A stretch of 48,018 nt of DNA from Spirulinaceae cyanobacterium SM2_1_0 (GTDB lineage Bacteria; Cyanobacteriota; Cyanobacteriia; Cyanobacteriales; Spirulinaceae): NCBI GenBank assembly GCA_012031265.1, contig JAAUTY010000033.1:1-48018 (forward strand). Direction: 5' to 3'. A model generated the notes under the pieces. That model ran no database searches and had not been told where the DNA came from. It saw only the letters and a program-made list of their open reading frames with translations. Position 1 is the stretch's first letter. The number at the start of each line of letters is the position of its first letter. Positions 35,290 to 43,215 of this stretch are shown here, piece by piece. Made by a program: the position numbers and the translations under genes.

Positions 35290-35335
35290 AAAAAAGCGCG
35301 GTCGGCGGTGGTTTTCTAGAACCATCGCCGACCGC
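35290..35335 (-). terminator. Rho-independent terminator of psaM
   Basis: A 16-bp stem with one mismatch (35298-35313 with 35320-35335), loop TTCTAG, followed on the minus strand by six T (35290-35295 as A on plus). It lies 24 bases after the psaM stop. It also faces the end of the kinase gene on the plus strand, where no T-tract follows. Confidence 0.88.
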
Positions 35336-35358
35336 TGGCTGATGTTGACGGCGCTGCT

Positions 35359-35451
35359 TACTTATACAGCTCAGTCGAGAGACGGAACGCCATAATTGCA
35401 GGAAGGATAGCGATCGCGAGTGCCACGAGCACTTGGGCGTCAGAAAGCATG
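35359..35451 (-). CDS. psaM: Photosystem I subunit XII (PsaM)
   Basis: A 30-residue single-helix protein reading MLSDAQVLVALAIAILPAIM then AFRLSTELYK, which matches PsaM, including its highly conserved C-terminus. PsaM is a small subunit of the photosystem I core in the thylakoid membrane, located near PsaB/PsaI/PsaL and involved in trimer contacts in cyanobacteria. AAAGGAG lies 10 bases before the ATG. The gene follows pyk on the same strand after 110 bases and ends in a strong terminator. It is short enough to be missed by length-limited gene finders. Confidence 0.95.
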
Positions 35452-35561
35452 ATAATAAAACTCCTTTGCGATAAGGCCGGGTGTTTCTCCACACTTTGCG
35501 CGATCGCCGCCCCCACGCCAATGCTGCTGTTACAAAAATTCAGATTTAACGCGCCCCGGAC

Positions 35562-36992
35562 TCACAGCGTTTCCTCCCCAATATCATGCAACTTCAGGAA
35601 GTTTGTGCCCTGAGTGGCCTGCACGGGACTGCCGCCGAGAATGACCAAGCGATCGCCCGGCGCAACAAGATGGCGTTGGCGCAACATCGCCTCAATCTTG
35701 TACACCAAGACCTCCACCGAGTTCACTGCGCCTTTTAGATAAATCGGTGTCACCCCCCAGAGGAGATTCAGCGAGTGGTAGACCTGCTGGTCGGGTGTGA
35801 AGGCGACAATCGGCGTCTTCAGCCGCTCCGCTGCCGCCAAGCGTGCCGTGAAGCCCGTGGTGGTGAATGCCGCAATCCAGCGCAGCGGCAGAATTTTATC
35901 AATCGTGCTCAGCGCTTCGCTGAGAGCGTGGGTCTCGGTGACCTCAGCAGGAGGCAGATTGACAAATTCCAGAAAGGGTTCGACTTCCGTGGCAATCTTG
36001 GCGAGCATCTCGACCGACTGGACAGGATACTTACCCACCGCCGATTCCCCGGAGAGCATCACGGCGGAAGTCCCGTCGATAATCGCATTGGCAACATCAC
36101 TCGCCTCAGCGCGCGTCGGGTTGGCATTCTCGATCATGCTCTCCAGCATCTGCGTAGCGGTGATTGCTGGGATGCCCTTTTGGTTACAAGCACGGATGAT
36201 TCGCTTCTGCAACATCGGCACCTTTTCGGGGTGCATCTCAACGCCGAGATCACCCCGCGCCACCATCAGCCCGTCGCATTCCGCCACGATCTCTTCCAAG
36301 TGGTCGATCGCTTGCGGCTTTTCGATCTTGGCGATGACCGGGGTTTTCGCCCCTTTTTCGGCTAACAGGCGCTTGAGTTGGCGAATGTCCTCGGCCTCAC
36401 GGACAAAACTGAGGGCAACCCAATCGACATTCTGGCTGATGCCAAACTCGAGGTCGCGGCAGTCCTTCTCGGTCATCGAGGGCAAGCGCAGATTCAGCGA
36501 GGGGAAATTGACGCCCTTGCGGTTTTTGAGTATGCCGCCGCGTTCGACCTCGCAGATGACGGCTGGTGCGTCGATGCTGACGATCCGTAGCTCAAGGCGA
36601 CCGTCATCGAGCAAAATCTGAGTGTCTGGTTCCGCTTCTTCCGCAACATGGGGATAGTCGATCGGGATGACATCCGGCTCACCGTTGTAGATCTCCAGCG
36701 GCACGATGCGACACTTCGCACCCGGCTCGAGCAGCATCTTGCCATCGGGCAACTGACCAACGCGCACCTTCGGCCCTTGCAAGTCTTGGAGCAAGGCGAG
36801 AGGAACATCGAGTTCGTCAGCCGCCGCGCGAAGAACTTGCACGGTGCGGGCATGATCTTCGTAGCTGCCGTGGGAAAAATTCAGTCGAGCCACTGACATC
36901 CCAGCACGGAGCATCTGGCGGGCAACTTCGGGGGAGTTGCTGGCAGGGCCGATCGTCGCGACAATCTTGGTACGATGGGGGCGTGGTAGCAT
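35562..36992 (-). CDS. pyk: Pyruvate kinase
   Basis: Final enzyme of glycolysis, transferring phosphate from PEP to ADP. The 476-residue protein begins [14 protein letters not shown] and has [11 protein letters not shown], the active-site signature [12 protein letters not shown] with Lys222 and Glu224, the metal/phosphate loop [10 protein letters not shown] near 243-252, [12 protein letters not shown], and a complete C-terminal allosteric-type domain. It lacks the extra PEP-utiliser-like C-terminal domain of the longer (about 590-residue) cyanobacterial isoenzyme, so this is the short form. psaM lies downstream and may be partly read through. Confidence 0.96.
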   Translation of the reverse strand: MLPRPHRTKIVATIGPASNSPEVARQMLRAGMSVARLNFSHGSYEDHARTVQVLRAAADELDVPLALLQDLQGPKVRVGQLPDGKMLLEPGAKCRIVPLEIYNGEPDVIPIDYPHVAEEAEPDTQILLDDGRLELRIVSIDAPAVICEVERGGILKNRKGVNFPSLNLRLPSMTEKDCRDLEFGISQNVDWVALSFVREAEDIRQLKRLLAEKGAKTPVIAKIEKPQAIDHLEEIVAECDGLMVARGDLGVEMHPEKVPMLQKRIIRACNQKGIPAITATQMLESMIENANPTRAEASDVANAIIDGTSAVMLSGESAVGKYPVQSVEMLAKIATEVEPFLEFVNLPPAEVTETHALSEALSTIDKILPLRWIAAFTTTGFTARLAAAERLKTPIVAFTPDQQVYHSLNLLWGVTPIYLKGAVNSVEVLVYKIEAMLRQRHLVAPGDRLVILGGSPVQATQGTNFLKLHDIGEETL

Positions 36993-37173
36993 GGTATTCG
37001 CTCAACGCGGAGAGTCGGTTAATCGGGACAATTGATTCTGCCTCGTATTCAAGCGGCCAAACCCGCATCCGCCGCAGTCGCTGAAGGATGTTTTAAGTAT
37101 TGCGAACCAGCATTGCGAATCCGGGTGAGGGGCGGGCGATCGCGCGTTGAATCCCCAGTGCGCTCAGCAGGGA

Positions 37174-37434
37174 TTATTCGCAGCGACTGAGTTGTTCTAG
37201 CAGCCAAGGATCGACGGGCTGACCGTCTTTGCGAGTCAGCTCAATGCGGACATCGATCACCCGCTCTGAGCCGGGAGGGGCTGGCTGTTGCTGGAACTGG
37301 ATATCGTAGTCGTCGGGATCGTAGTCGCGATCGCGCAGCCAGTCCTGCACAGTGGGCAGACAGAAGAAGAGCTGCCCTTGTTCGACCATGCGGCTGATTT
37401 GGATTTGCAAGGCATAGGGGCTTAGGCGTCCCAT
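37174..37434 (-). CDS. Small conserved-looking protein, unknown function
   Basis: An 86-residue soluble protein (MGRLSPYALQIQISRMVEQG, FFCLPTVQDWLRDRDYDPDD, ending DPWLLEQLSRCE). The composition is balanced, with well-defined helix-like and strand-like stretches and no signal or membrane segment. I believe similar short proteins exist in other cyanobacteria but cannot name a family. It stands 181 bases upstream of pyk on the same strand. Confidence 0.65.
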   Translation of the reverse strand: MGRLSPYALQIQISRMVEQGQLFFCLPTVQDWLRDRDYDPDDYDIQFQQQPAPPGSERVIDVRIELTRKDGQPVDPWLLEQLSRCE

Positions 37435-37517
37435 GGATTCACCTCTTAGGGGATGGCAATAGACTGACCCGGATAGGACTGACGCAGTTCAAGACGGAAG
37501 ACGCTGTCGGTGGTGGA

Positions 37518-37568
37518 AGAATCCCCCTACCCCCCTTATCAAGGGGGGTGGCGAAGCCGGGGGGATCT
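37518..37568. repeat. Dispersed G/C-rich inverted repeat
   Basis: A nested palindromic element. The inner stem CCCCCCTT (37530-37537) pairs with AAGGGGGG (37541-37548), and the outer ATCCCCC near 37521 pairs with GGGGGAT near 37560. This composition (ATCCCCC...CCCCCCTTATCAAGGGGGG...GGGGGAT) is a common dispersed repeat type in cyanobacterial intergenic DNA. It may fold as RNA; mobility is not shown. Confidence 0.6.
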
Positions 37569-37621
37569 TTCAACCCGCTGAAGTTTTATTCGGTGCGTAA
37601 GTCCTACAGGATAGTTCAACT

Positions 37622-39190
37622 TTAACGGTCAGCCGGGTCAGACTGGCGGGTGCGAGTATCTTGGTCGAGGCAGGCCTGGAGGGTGGCGATCGCGGCGGGT
37701 TTGGGGGCGGGGCTGCCGACGACGGCGGCAAAGGTGGCGACATTAGCGGCATCGTCGAAGTAATGGCGATCTTGGGCGATCGCCGCGTAGGCATAGCCCT
37801 CGATACAGCACTGTTCCAGTGCCGCTACCGTAGGGGCACTCAGCCGCACGATCGGTTCCTTGCGAGCGTTCACGACTTCCCCCGCCGCATTGAGAAAACA
37901 GCCCCGCCGCATCAGTACATTGAGAATATCCTGAAGCTTAGTTTTCGAGAGCCAATTTTGGGTACGGCCGGCAAGCAACAGTTTCAACTCAATCAGATTT
38001 TTCGGTGCGTCGAGCTGGCAAAAAATTTCGATCAATTGCTCCAGCACGGCCTGACGGTACTCCGGCAGGGGGCGCATTTCCAGGCGATTCAGGAGCGTGC
38101 GGAGCTGTGCCTGCGCCTCGGTGAGCGGTGGGGTTGCCCGGAGTGGTTGGGCTGGGGCTGCTGTCAGGGCAAGTTGACGAGCAATCTGGCTTAGAAATGT
38201 GCCTTGGTTGGTCACCGTCAGGCCGTAGAGTTGGCTGAGGTCGCGTGTTAGGACATCCGGCAGATCGAGGATGAGCAAAAAGGCTTGTTGCGATTCAAGA
38301 CCCAAAACCTGGCGAATCTCCGCATATTTGGTGATGTAGGCCTGGTAGTCTCCTGTTTTGCACTCGATCCACAGAGGTTGGTCGTCGGGGAGCAGAAAGA
38401 GTAGGTCTAGTTCGAAGGGATCCTGGTTCGGCAGCGTGACTTTCGGGTTGAGTAGGCACTGGAAGTCGAGCTGATTCGCGGTGAGCAGGGTCGCGACTTT
38501 GAGCAGTGTGAAGCGCTCAAACCACCCGCCAGAAAAAAAATTAATCGCTTGTCCAGAACTAGGGGGTGCGGCATAGATGGTTTTGGTGCGGCGGTCGTAG
38601 CGGTAGCTGGCGAGGAGGGCATAGGCGCTAAGGCGGTGACCGAGCTGGGTTGTATCGGCAATTTCCTGCTGGCTTTTTTGAGCAAGATTGACCTGGAAGC
38701 TGTGACCGCTGGAGAGATGGCGTTTGATCTGTTCGTAGAAGGGGACGGCGTTGTCGTACTTCTCGCCGAGGAGGAGCGCCAACTCTGCGAAGACGCGATC
38801 GCCCGGTTCGGTCTGGTAGTAGGACTTGACGCGAATCCCCCGCTGCACTAACCAGGCCAGAACGCGCTCGGACTGGTTCAAGGTGGACTGGAACAGATCG
38901 CTCGCAGCGTCGGTGGTTGGCTCGGGATCGGGCGCAGGCAGTACGGTAGACAGCGGTGATTGTTCCCTCGGCGCTGCGATCGCCGGCTGCCCGTTGATGT
39001 TCAATCCCGGTGATGCCGGGTGAGTCGTGATCGCCCGGACGCGGATCAGGGTTGTCCCGGCTGTTGCACCGGCGCTGAGGCCGAGGAGTAGAGCGACGCG
39101 GCGGGCATTGGGGAGCAATAGTAGGGCGATCGCGCTGACGCCAAGCGCCAAGCCGCCTACCCAGAGACCATCCCGCCAGCGTTGCTGCAT
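37622..39190 (-). CDS. Membrane-anchored PD-(D/E)XK nuclease, Card1/DUF1887-like
   Basis: A 522-residue protein. One or two N-terminal hydrophobic segments (about 8-45) are followed by a Pro-rich linker. A central domain of unknown type (about 100-215) precedes a restriction-endonuclease-like fold: GGWFER with Glu225, FELDLLF with Asp262 and LWIECKTG with Glu276 and Lys278. This spacing and the GGWxE plus ELDxLF...ECKTG pattern resemble the nuclease domain of Card1/DUF1887. No CARF ligand domain or CRISPR genes are visible. The C-terminal 200 residues are helical. The ATG at 39190 has AAGGA eight bases upstream; the open frame to 39421 looks non-coding. Substrate unknown. Confidence 0.72.
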   Translation of the reverse strand: MQQRWRDGLWVGGLALGVSAIALLLLPNARRVALLLGLSAGATAGTTLIRVRAITTHPASPGLNINGQPAIAAPREQSPLSTVLPAPDPEPTTDAASDLFQSTLNQSERVLAWLVQRGIRVKSYYQTEPGDRVFAELALLLGEKYDNAVPFYEQIKRHLSSGHSFQVNLAQKSQQEIADTTQLGHRLSAYALLASYRYDRRTKTIYAAPPSSGQAINFFSGGWFERFTLLKVATLLTANQLDFQCLLNPKVTLPNQDPFELDLLFLLPDDQPLWIECKTGDYQAYITKYAEIRQVLGLESQQAFLLILDLPDVLTRDLSQLYGLTVTNQGTFLSQIARQLALTAAPAQPLRATPPLTEAQAQLRTLLNRLEMRPLPEYRQAVLEQLIEIFCQLDAPKNLIELKLLLAGRTQNWLSKTKLQDILNVLMRRGCFLNAAGEVVNARKEPIVRLSAPTVAALEQCCIEGYAYAAIAQDRHYFDDAANVATFAAVVGSPAPKPAAIATLQACLDQDTRTRQSDPADR

Positions 39191-39386
39191 CCTGTTGTTC
39201 CTTGGCTCCGTCTTGCTCAATCGGCTGTTGCTCGTTGCGAATTGGACTGGAGGCGTGCTGCCGTTGTTTCTGACTCCCACAGGTTTATAAAGTCTACCGA
39301 GGTTCTTGATACAGTGGCGATCGCTACGAACAGGCCGCGATTTCCCAGTCGGCTTGCTGAGCATTGGCCGGGGAGATAGGCGATCA

Positions 39387-39417
39387 TTGACCCCTGACCG
39401 CCGTTGCGCGTTAATAT
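39387..39417 (+). promoter_or_regulatory. Candidate promoter before the methyltransferase gene
   Basis: TTGACC (39387-39392) and TAATAT (39412-39417) are spaced by 19 bases in the divergent gap upstream of the gene at 39488. The sequence after it is AT-rich. Spacing is slightly long for a standard sigma-70 promoter, so this is tentative. Confidence 0.3.
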
Positions 39418-39487
39418 ACAATGAGAATCCCTGTTACAAAACTATACAAAGTGCAGGGAGCGTCGAATTTTTGGCTCGCTGAAATCT

Positions 39488-40582
39488 ATGCAATCATCGT
39501 TCGCCCCGGCTCACCACTTCCCTCTCCCCGACGGCTTCGGCCGCAATCTGTACTACGGCTTCCAGCAGGCAAAAGCCCTGCTCAGCGTTGCTCACAAAAC
39601 CGTCAGCGATCGCCTGACCGAATGGGTTGCCCAACCGGACAAGTCGATTGAAACCCTGTCGCCGGAGACGCTGCTAGAGCTACAACGCCGCAACTTGGCA
39701 CTGCTCGAACGCGACTGGGAAGAAGCTCAGCAAGGAGTTTACCCCCAGAGCCTACTCTTTGACTGGGATGCTGAGAACGTCCTCCGCCACTATCCCCAAG
39801 TTTGGTTGGATCTGCCCGCGATTTGGGATCGCGTGCAGCGGCGGCAATACCAAGAGTTTGCCACCCCCATTGAGCGCGCCGATTACCCGAAGTATTACCT
39901 ACAAAACTTCCACCACCAGACCGATGGCTACCTGAGCGATCGCTCGGCGGAGCTGTATGATCTGCAAGTTGAACTACTATTCAATGGCTCGGCGAATGCC
40001 ATGCGCCGTCGCATCCTCGCGCCACTGAAGCAGGGCTTGCAGCAAGCCTTTGCGACCACTCCCCCCTCGCAGCAGCGAGTGCTCGATATTGCCTGTGGAA
40101 CAGGCTATACCTTACAGGGCTTGCGGGCGGCGCTGCCCAAGGTGTCCCTCTACGGCATCGATCTCTCGACCGCCTACCTCCGCAAGGCGAATCAAATCCT
40201 CGCCAAGATTCCCGGTGAGCTTCCCCAACTGGCGCAGGCCAATGCTGAGAATCTGCCCTACCAGGATCACTATTTTCACGGCACGACTTCGGTCTTTTTG
40301 TTCCACGAACTACCGGCGACAGCGCGGCAAAATGTCATTAATGAAGCCTATCGGGTCACCCAACCTGGCGGCACCTTCGTGATCTGTGACTCGATGCAAC
40401 TGCCAGACACGCCCGAGTTTGCGCCGATGATGAAAAATTTCACCGCCATCTTCCATGAACCCTACTACCGCCACTACATCTGCGACGACCTCGTGGCGCG
40501 TCTAGAGACGGCGGGCTTTGTCGTCGTCGAGGTTTACAATCACTTCGTGAGCAAATATTGGGTTGCGCGCAAGCCGACTTGA
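39488..40582 (+). CDS. Class I SAM-dependent methyltransferase
   Basis: A 364-residue cytoplasmic enzyme. The C-terminal half is a Rossmann-type methyltransferase: motif I VLDIACGTGYTLQGL at 198-212, the acidic residue after strand 2 in LYGIDLSTAYLRKA, the NAENLPYQDHYF region, and a motif near TQPGGTFVICDS. The N-terminal ~190 residues are a cyanobacterium-typical extension (YYGFQQAKALLSVAHKTVSD, DYPKYYLQNFHHQTDGYLS). The substrate is not evident; methylation of a small molecule or quinone-like compound is compatible with motif type. It is divergent from the nuclease gene. Confidence 0.85.
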   Translation: MQSSFAPAHHFPLPDGFGRNLYYGFQQAKALLSVAHKTVSDRLTEWVAQPDKSIETLSPETLLELQRRNLALLERDWEEAQQGVYPQSLLFDWDAENVLRHYPQVWLDLPAIWDRVQRRQYQEFATPIERADYPKYYLQNFHHQTDGYLSDRSAELYDLQVELLFNGSANAMRRRILAPLKQGLQQAFATTPPSQQRVLDIACGTGYTLQGLRAALPKVSLYGIDLSTAYLRKANQILAKIPGELPQLAQANAENLPYQDHYFHGTTSVFLFHELPATARQNVINEAYRVTQPGGTFVICDSMQLPDTPEFAPMMKNFTAIFHEPYYRHYICDDLVARLETAGFVVVEVYNHFVSKYWVARKPT

Positions 40583-40645
40583 CCCGGCTGCCTTTCGGGT
40601 TTGGCAGGGCTGACGGGCGATGCGATACTAGACGTTGGACACTGC

Positions 40646-41131
40646 ATGAGCTTAGCGATGACACCCTCAAGCCTGGCTACGTTTGCAACTGACGAAAATG
40701 ACGAGTTGTTCCCGGAAGCATTAAGCTACGCGGAGTTGATCGAGACGGTGATTGCTAGTCTTGACCAGAGTGACAGCGCCATGGTCAATCATGCTGACAG
40801 TGGCACGATCTGGAAATTCCAGTATGGGACGATCGAAGTGCTGGTTCAACTGACTGGCGAGACCGATGATGACCTATTGACCATTTGGTCGCCGGTGCTC
40901 ATGCTGCCGGCAAAGGATGAGTTGGGACTCTACCGCAAGCTGATGGCGATGAATTGGTCGGGAACCTTTGAGACTTGTTTTGGCTTAGCCGATCAGCAGG
41001 TCATTGTGTTGTTGCAGCGGACGGTTGCCGATCTCTCGCCGGGTGAAATCTCGCGGGCGATGACGCTGGTGGCGACGATCGCCGATGAGCAGGACGAACC
41101 CCTCCAGGCGGAGTTTGGCAGCGCCTCCTAG
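40646..41131 (+). CDS. YbjN-like protein
   Basis: A 161-residue acidic soluble protein resembling the YbjN / type III secretion chaperone-like fold, with a central pattern of strand-strand-helix (WKFQYGTIEVLVQLTG, LLTIWSPVLMLPA, LYRKLMAMNWSGTFETCFGL, then VIVLLQRTVADLSPGEISRA). Such proteins are often standalone in cyanobacteria. The start is uncertain: ATG at 40646 or 40658; the frame extends to a TTG at 40601. Its end overlaps the start of the ligase gene by 47 bases. Confidence 0.72.
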   Translation: MSLAMTPSSLATFATDENDELFPEALSYAELIETVIASLDQSDSAMVNHADSGTIWKFQYGTIEVLVQLTGETDDDLLTIWSPVLMLPAKDELGLYRKLMAMNWSGTFETCFGLADQQVIVLLQRTVADLSPGEISRAMTLVATIADEQDEPLQAEFGSAS

Positions 41132-41888
41132 AACTTGGCGCTATGTGCCGTTGCTAGCCGCGCCCGGCGCGGTGCAGATGGCGCTCGATCTCTGGCTGTG
41201 GGCGCAACACTGCCAAGGTAAATGTGGGCCGGTGCTGCGCTTCTACACTTGGCAACCAGCGGCTATTTCCCTAGGCTATCATCAGCATCGCTACCCAGCG
41301 GCTTGGCGAAATTTAGCCTGGCAGGGTCAAATGGTTGAGCGGGTACGGCGGCCGACGGGCGGACGGGCGGTGTTGCATGATGGCGATCTAACCTATGCGA
41401 TCGCCCATGCCCAGCTTCCAGGTTCCCGCCAGCAGGTGTATCAGCAGTTTGGTGCGATGTTGATCGCGGGTTGGCGATCGCTGGGAGTCGAGTTGCACTA
41501 TGGCACGGCCGGACGTGACGATGTGCGCGCGGCCAATTGCTTCGCGCTGGCGACGGCAGCGGATCTGGTGACTACTGAGGGGACGAAGGTGATCGGCAGC
41601 GCTCAGCGCTGGCAAGGGAAGGCGGTGTTGCAACACGGCTCAATGCGGTTGGGCGCGGGGAGTGGCTTGTATGAGCAGGTTTTTGGGGAGCCGGAGCCGC
41701 CGCGACTCGCCGTGGCTCCGGCACAAGCGATCGCCGCCCTGAAAACTGCTTGCCAAGCTCACTTCGCAGCCAAGTTGAGCGAGCAACCGCTGAGCAGCCT
41801 GGAATGGCAGGCAGTACAAGCTCTAGCCGCTCGTATCCAGGCGGGTGAACCACCTAGCTTGTCGATGGTGACTGCTGCTGGGCGCTAG
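41085..41888 (+). CDS. LipM-like octanoyltransferase / lipoate-protein ligase family
   Basis: A 267-residue member of the biotin/lipoate ligase (BPL/LplA/LipB) superfamily. Key motifs: RRPTGGRAVLHDGDLTYAIA at 88-107 (the ligase signature), Cys152 in AANCFALA at the position of the LipM nucleophile, Lys168 in EGTKVIGSAQR, and VLQHGSMRL. The combination of a cysteine at NCF and the lysine fits LipM-type octanoyltransferase better than ATP-using LplA. It would transfer octanoyl from ACP to lipoyl domains such as PDH E2 or GcvH. The start at 41085 overlaps the YbjN-like gene by 47 bases, suggesting coupling. The exact reaction is inferred. Confidence 0.8.
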   Translation: MSRTNPSRRSLAAPPRTWRYVPLLAAPGAVQMALDLWLWAQHCQGKCGPVLRFYTWQPAAISLGYHQHRYPAAWRNLAWQGQMVERVRRPTGGRAVLHDGDLTYAIAHAQLPGSRQQVYQQFGAMLIAGWRSLGVELHYGTAGRDDVRAANCFALATAADLVTTEGTKVIGSAQRWQGKAVLQHGSMRLGAGSGLYEQVFGEPEPPRLAVAPAQAIAALKTACQAHFAAKLSEQPLSSLEWQAVQALAARIQAGEPPSLSMVTAAGR

Positions 41889-42249
41889 CGCCAGCCTGGT
41901 GTATGCAGGCAGCGGTAGTGGGCGCATCGCAACAAGCCCGCCATCTGCGTCAGTCGCTTCAGTGCTGGGTTGCTCTGGAACTGCGACGCCTGCCACCCTG
42001 ACCGCATCCCATTGCAGGCTAAGCTGTCCTTAGCACGATTTAGATCACTGAGTCCGCCTATTCACTGGGGAGCATCCCAGATTGGTAGTCCTCTGTTTTT
42101 ACAGAACAGGCTCCGCCAACACCTTAAATCCCTCTCCCAGCTTGGGAGAAGGGGCCGAGGGCTGTAGACGCGCAGCGGCTGCTCGCAGCATGGGCAACGG
42201 CAACGCCAAAGTGGGATGCACCCGTTCACTGAAGCCAGCTAGAGGTCTT
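41889..42249. other. Intergenic region made largely of repeats
   Basis: About 360 bases between the ligase and PotB-type permease genes. It contains TCTCCCA/TGGGAGA (42133-42139 and 42143-42149) as a short hairpin, then the dispersed repeat at 42164-42222. Although one frame is open through this DNA into the permease, its composition and the repeat argue that it is non-coding. Confidence 0.6.
42164..42222 (+). repeat. Dispersed repeat, copy A
   Basis: Begins with GTAGACGCGCAGCGGCT(G)CTCGCAG and ends with AAAGTGGGATGCACC. The same two blocks, in the same order and spacing, occur on the minus strand at 45747-45805 with one mismatch in the first block and none in the second. The middle is diverged. 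It has no coding content of its own. Confidence 0.8.
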
Positions 42250-43185
42250 GTGACCGAGCCATTGACGCCGACCCCTCCCACAATCGAACCGCCTCCTGCC
42301 GCATCGCCGACTCTCGCCGCCAGCGAATCAAAATCGTCTGGGTTGACGCGCTGGCTCGAACCGACGATCCTCCTGAGTCCGGCTGGCCTGTGGCTGTTGC
42401 TGCTCCTCGTCTTGCCGACGCTGATTGTAGTCGAACTCAGCTTCGTCCCTGGCATTCGACCCGGTGATGTGGTCAATCCCAGCGGCTTGGACAATTACTG
42501 GCGCGTCTTTGATCCGATTAATTTACGGGTTGTCGGGCGATCGCTACTCTTCGCCATCGGGAGCACCATTGGTTGCTTGCTGCTCGGTTTTCCCGCCGCC
42601 TACTGGCTCGCCCAAGCCGCCCCGCGTCGCTGGCGGAATTTGCTTTTGCTAGCCTTTATCCTGCCGCTGTGGACCTCTTCGTTGCTCCGCACCTATGCCT
42701 GGATCGCGATCCTGCGTCCCACCGGCTTGTTGAATAGCGTGTTGTCCGTCCTGGGGTTACCAACCCTCGACCTGCTCAATCGCACGCCAGCGGTGCTGAT
42801 CGGCATGGTCTACAGTTTTCTGCCCTACATGGTGTTGATCCTCTACGCCTCACTGGAAAAGCTGGATCGCCAACTGCTCGAGGCCTCGGCGGATCTGGGC
42901 GCGACGCCGCCGGAAACTTTTTGGAAAGTCACCATACCGCAGACGTTACCGGGAATTGCCGCTGGGTCGCTGTTGGTGTTTATCACCGCCTTGGGAGATT
43001 TCGTCGATCCCGAGCTGCTGGGCGGGGCGTCCAGCATGACGGTTTCGCGCCTGATCTACAATCAATTCCTTGGGGCTGCCCGCAACTGGGGTTTTGGTTC
43101 GGCCTTGAGTACGGTGTTGATTTTGGTGGTGAGTGCGGCGATCGCCCTGCTGATTCGCTACGGCGATCGCGATGTAGCCGCCTAA
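42250..43185 (+). CDS. potB: ABC transporter permease, PotB type (polyamine-like)
   Basis: A permease of about 311 residues, starting at the GTG at 42250 with GAGG 4 bases upstream. It has a Pro/Ala-rich N-terminus of about 45 residues, then six membrane helices. LLSPAGLWLLLLLVLPTLIV is the first, and FPAAYWLAQA, LPLWTSSLLRTYAWIAILR and LIGMVYSFLPYMVLILYASL follow the PotB pattern. The EAA loop is LLEASADLGATPPETFWKVT. This class transports spermidine/putrescine or similar. PotA, PotC and PotD partners are not in the window, so the substrate and symbol are by similarity only. An ATG at 42082 lies upstream in frame, but the intervening part is repeat DNA. Confidence 0.8.
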   Translation: MTEPLTPTPPTIEPPPAASPTLAASESKSSGLTRWLEPTILLSPAGLWLLLLLVLPTLIVVELSFVPGIRPGDVVNPSGLDNYWRVFDPINLRVVGRSLLFAIGSTIGCLLLGFPAAYWLAQAAPRRWRNLLLLAFILPLWTSSLLRTYAWIAILRPTGLLNSVLSVLGLPTLDLLNRTPAVLIGMVYSFLPYMVLILYASLEKLDRQLLEASADLGATPPETFWKVTIPQTLPGIAAGSLLVFITALGDFVDPELLGGASSMTVSRLIYNQFLGAARNWGFGSALSTVLILVVSAAIALLIRYGDRDVAA

Positions 43186-43215
43186 AAATTTTGCCAGACG
43201 GACTGGGAGGAAGCA

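Noticed and set aside
41970-42167. Plus-strand frame containing FLQNRLRQ, a short string also found at the N-terminus of the large ATPase
   Set aside because: Similarity is about 8 residues and the frame lies in repeat-type intergenic DNA; probably chance.
42082-42249. N-terminal extension of the PotB-type permease from ATG 42082
   Set aside because: The 56 extra codons run through a dispersed repeat and a hairpin; the GTG at 42250 has GAGG correctly placed and gives a normal family length.
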